Source of the DNA: Actinomycetes bacterium
GTDB lineage: Bacteria; Actinomycetota; Acidimicrobiia; Acidimicrobiales; RAAP-2
Assembly (NCBI GenBank): GCA_021849435.1
Contig: JAJZSX010000003.1
Span: 1-22,131 of the forward strand
Reading direction: 5' to 3'
Length of the DNA: 22,131 nt
Position numbers and translations under genes: made by a program. Shown piece after piece: positions 21,701-22,131 of this stretch (the first letter of the stretch is position 1; each line of letters opens with the position of its first letter). Below the pieces are notes generated by a model. That model was not told where the DNA came from. It saw nothing but the letters and a program-made list of their open reading frames with translations, and searched no databases.

Positions 21701-21770
21701 GGGGGTCGTAGAAGAATTCTAGGGATCCGTTACAAGAACTAGGAAGTTCGCGCTTTGCGGGTAAGCACCG

Positions 21771-22131
21771 CTACGGACCCAAGAGTGCAAGGGGCACCAC
21801 ACCAATGCCGTCGCGGCGTCGGTAGGCAATTCCCCCAGTAGTGAGAACGACCCCGTCCAGCATGTCCTCGCCCATCTTCTGCTTAAGCCACAGGAGATGC
21901 TGTACGTCGGCGTCCTCCACCGTCCCCGCCAGCTTGACCTCGAACGCCGCAAAGCGGTGGTCGCTCCTCACGACGACGAGGTCGACCTCATGGCGACCCT
22001 CTTGACTCCGCATGTGGAAGACGCGTGCTTCACTCGCTTGGGCGAACACTCGCATCGTCTGAGCGGCCAAGGACTCGAATAGCGCGCCAAGAAAAGTCCC
22101 GTCACGAGGAATCAGTGTTGGCCCCTCCCCC
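21771..22131 (-). CDS. Partial DUF4143-type protein (C-terminus of an AAA+ ATPase-like protein)
   Basis: The reverse-strand frame is open to the last base of the window, so the N-terminal part, normally the AAA+ ATPase domain, lies outside. The visible 119 residues read GTFLGALFESLAAQTMRVFAQA, then VFHMRSQEGRHEVDLVVVRSDHRFAAFEVKLAGTVEDADVQHL, the DUF4143 C-terminal block. Asp in EVDLVV and Glu-x-Lys in FEVKLA form a PD-(D/E)XK-like site. The end is GIGVVPLALLGP. These proteins are common next to toxin-antitoxin and other accessory genes; their exact role is not established. Confidence 0.82.
   Translation of the reverse strand, partial: GEGPTLIPRDGTFLGALFESLAAQTMRVFAQASEARVFHMRSQEGRHEVDLVVVRSDHRFAAFEVKLAGTVEDADVQHLLWLKQKMGEDMLDGVVLTTGGIAYRRRDGIGVVPLALLGP

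Larger units (their letters stand above)
21428..21770. other. Intergenic region with a tRNA half and a short membrane-like frame
   Basis: A short frame over about 21465-21607 reads RVAIAGVSAPVLVLTLVWLVTHRAHNLPAAC, like one transmembrane segment of a lost gene, without a start codon. A hairpin (21489-21506) and the tRNA-Gly half (21657-21700) are listed separately. 21701-21770 shows nothing further. Confidence 0.4.

Noticed and set aside
1..22131. CRISPR array or integrase gene
   Set aside because: I saw no regularly spaced repeats and no tyrosine or serine recombinase motifs; the only recombinase-type genes are the IS3 transposase and its scrap.

Overview
The window is GC-rich DNA, most likely from an actinobacterium and possibly Acidimicrobiia. 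The reasons are GC-rich third codon positions, frequent GTG/TTG starts, a probable leaderless gene and DUF4232-type secreted proteins. The lineage is inference. It reads as a tightly packed catabolic locus embedded in accessory DNA.

Left arm (1-5948). It opens with a partial winged-helix/cysteine-rich protein and a coupled helical protein of unknown role. Next comes a nearly complete IS3-family insertion sequence with a visible -1 frameshift heptamer. It is followed by a possible small reverse-strand gene and a coiled-coil PD-(D/E)XK nuclease-like gene preceded by a perfect 10-bp-stem hairpin. A second, solo PD-(D/E)XK protein and two copies of a dispersed repeat complete the arm.

Centre (5948-17099). 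A divergent catabolic cluster surrounds an FCD-type GntR regulator. The reverse-strand operon runs APC permease, isochorismatase-type hydrolase, SDR, methylaspartate ammonia-lyase (MAL), family III CoA-transferase, SDR, PuuE/allantoinase-like hydrolase, GNAT acetyltransferase, then a threonine/serine dehydratase-like PLP enzyme. The first six genes are separated by 5 bases or less or overlap. The forward arm is the regulator, a CitE-like CoA-ester lyase and a MaoC hydratase. Together they suggest import of a nitrogenous compound and release of a 3-substituted aspartate. MAL would deaminate this to mesaconate, followed by CoA activation, hydration and cleavage to two small acyl/oxo products. 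No glutamate mutase is present in the window, so the source of methylaspartate is open. The PuuE-like and isochorismatase-like hydrolases suggest ring opening and removal of an amide or carbamoyl group.

Right arm (17100-22131). This holds the third copy of the dispersed repeat, an IS3 transposase scrap, two 3' halves of tRNA-Gly(CCC) about 3.6 kb apart, a secreted BNR-repeat/DUF4232 protein, a HEPN/MNT toxin-antitoxin-like pair with an apparently leaderless first gene, and the C-terminus of a DUF4143 ATPase-type protein cut by the window edge.

The catabolic cluster lies between two identical 33-base direct repeats that look like tRNA 3' ends. The HEPN/MNT cargo lies between the two tRNA-Gly halves. 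This suggests successive site-specific integrations at tRNA genes.
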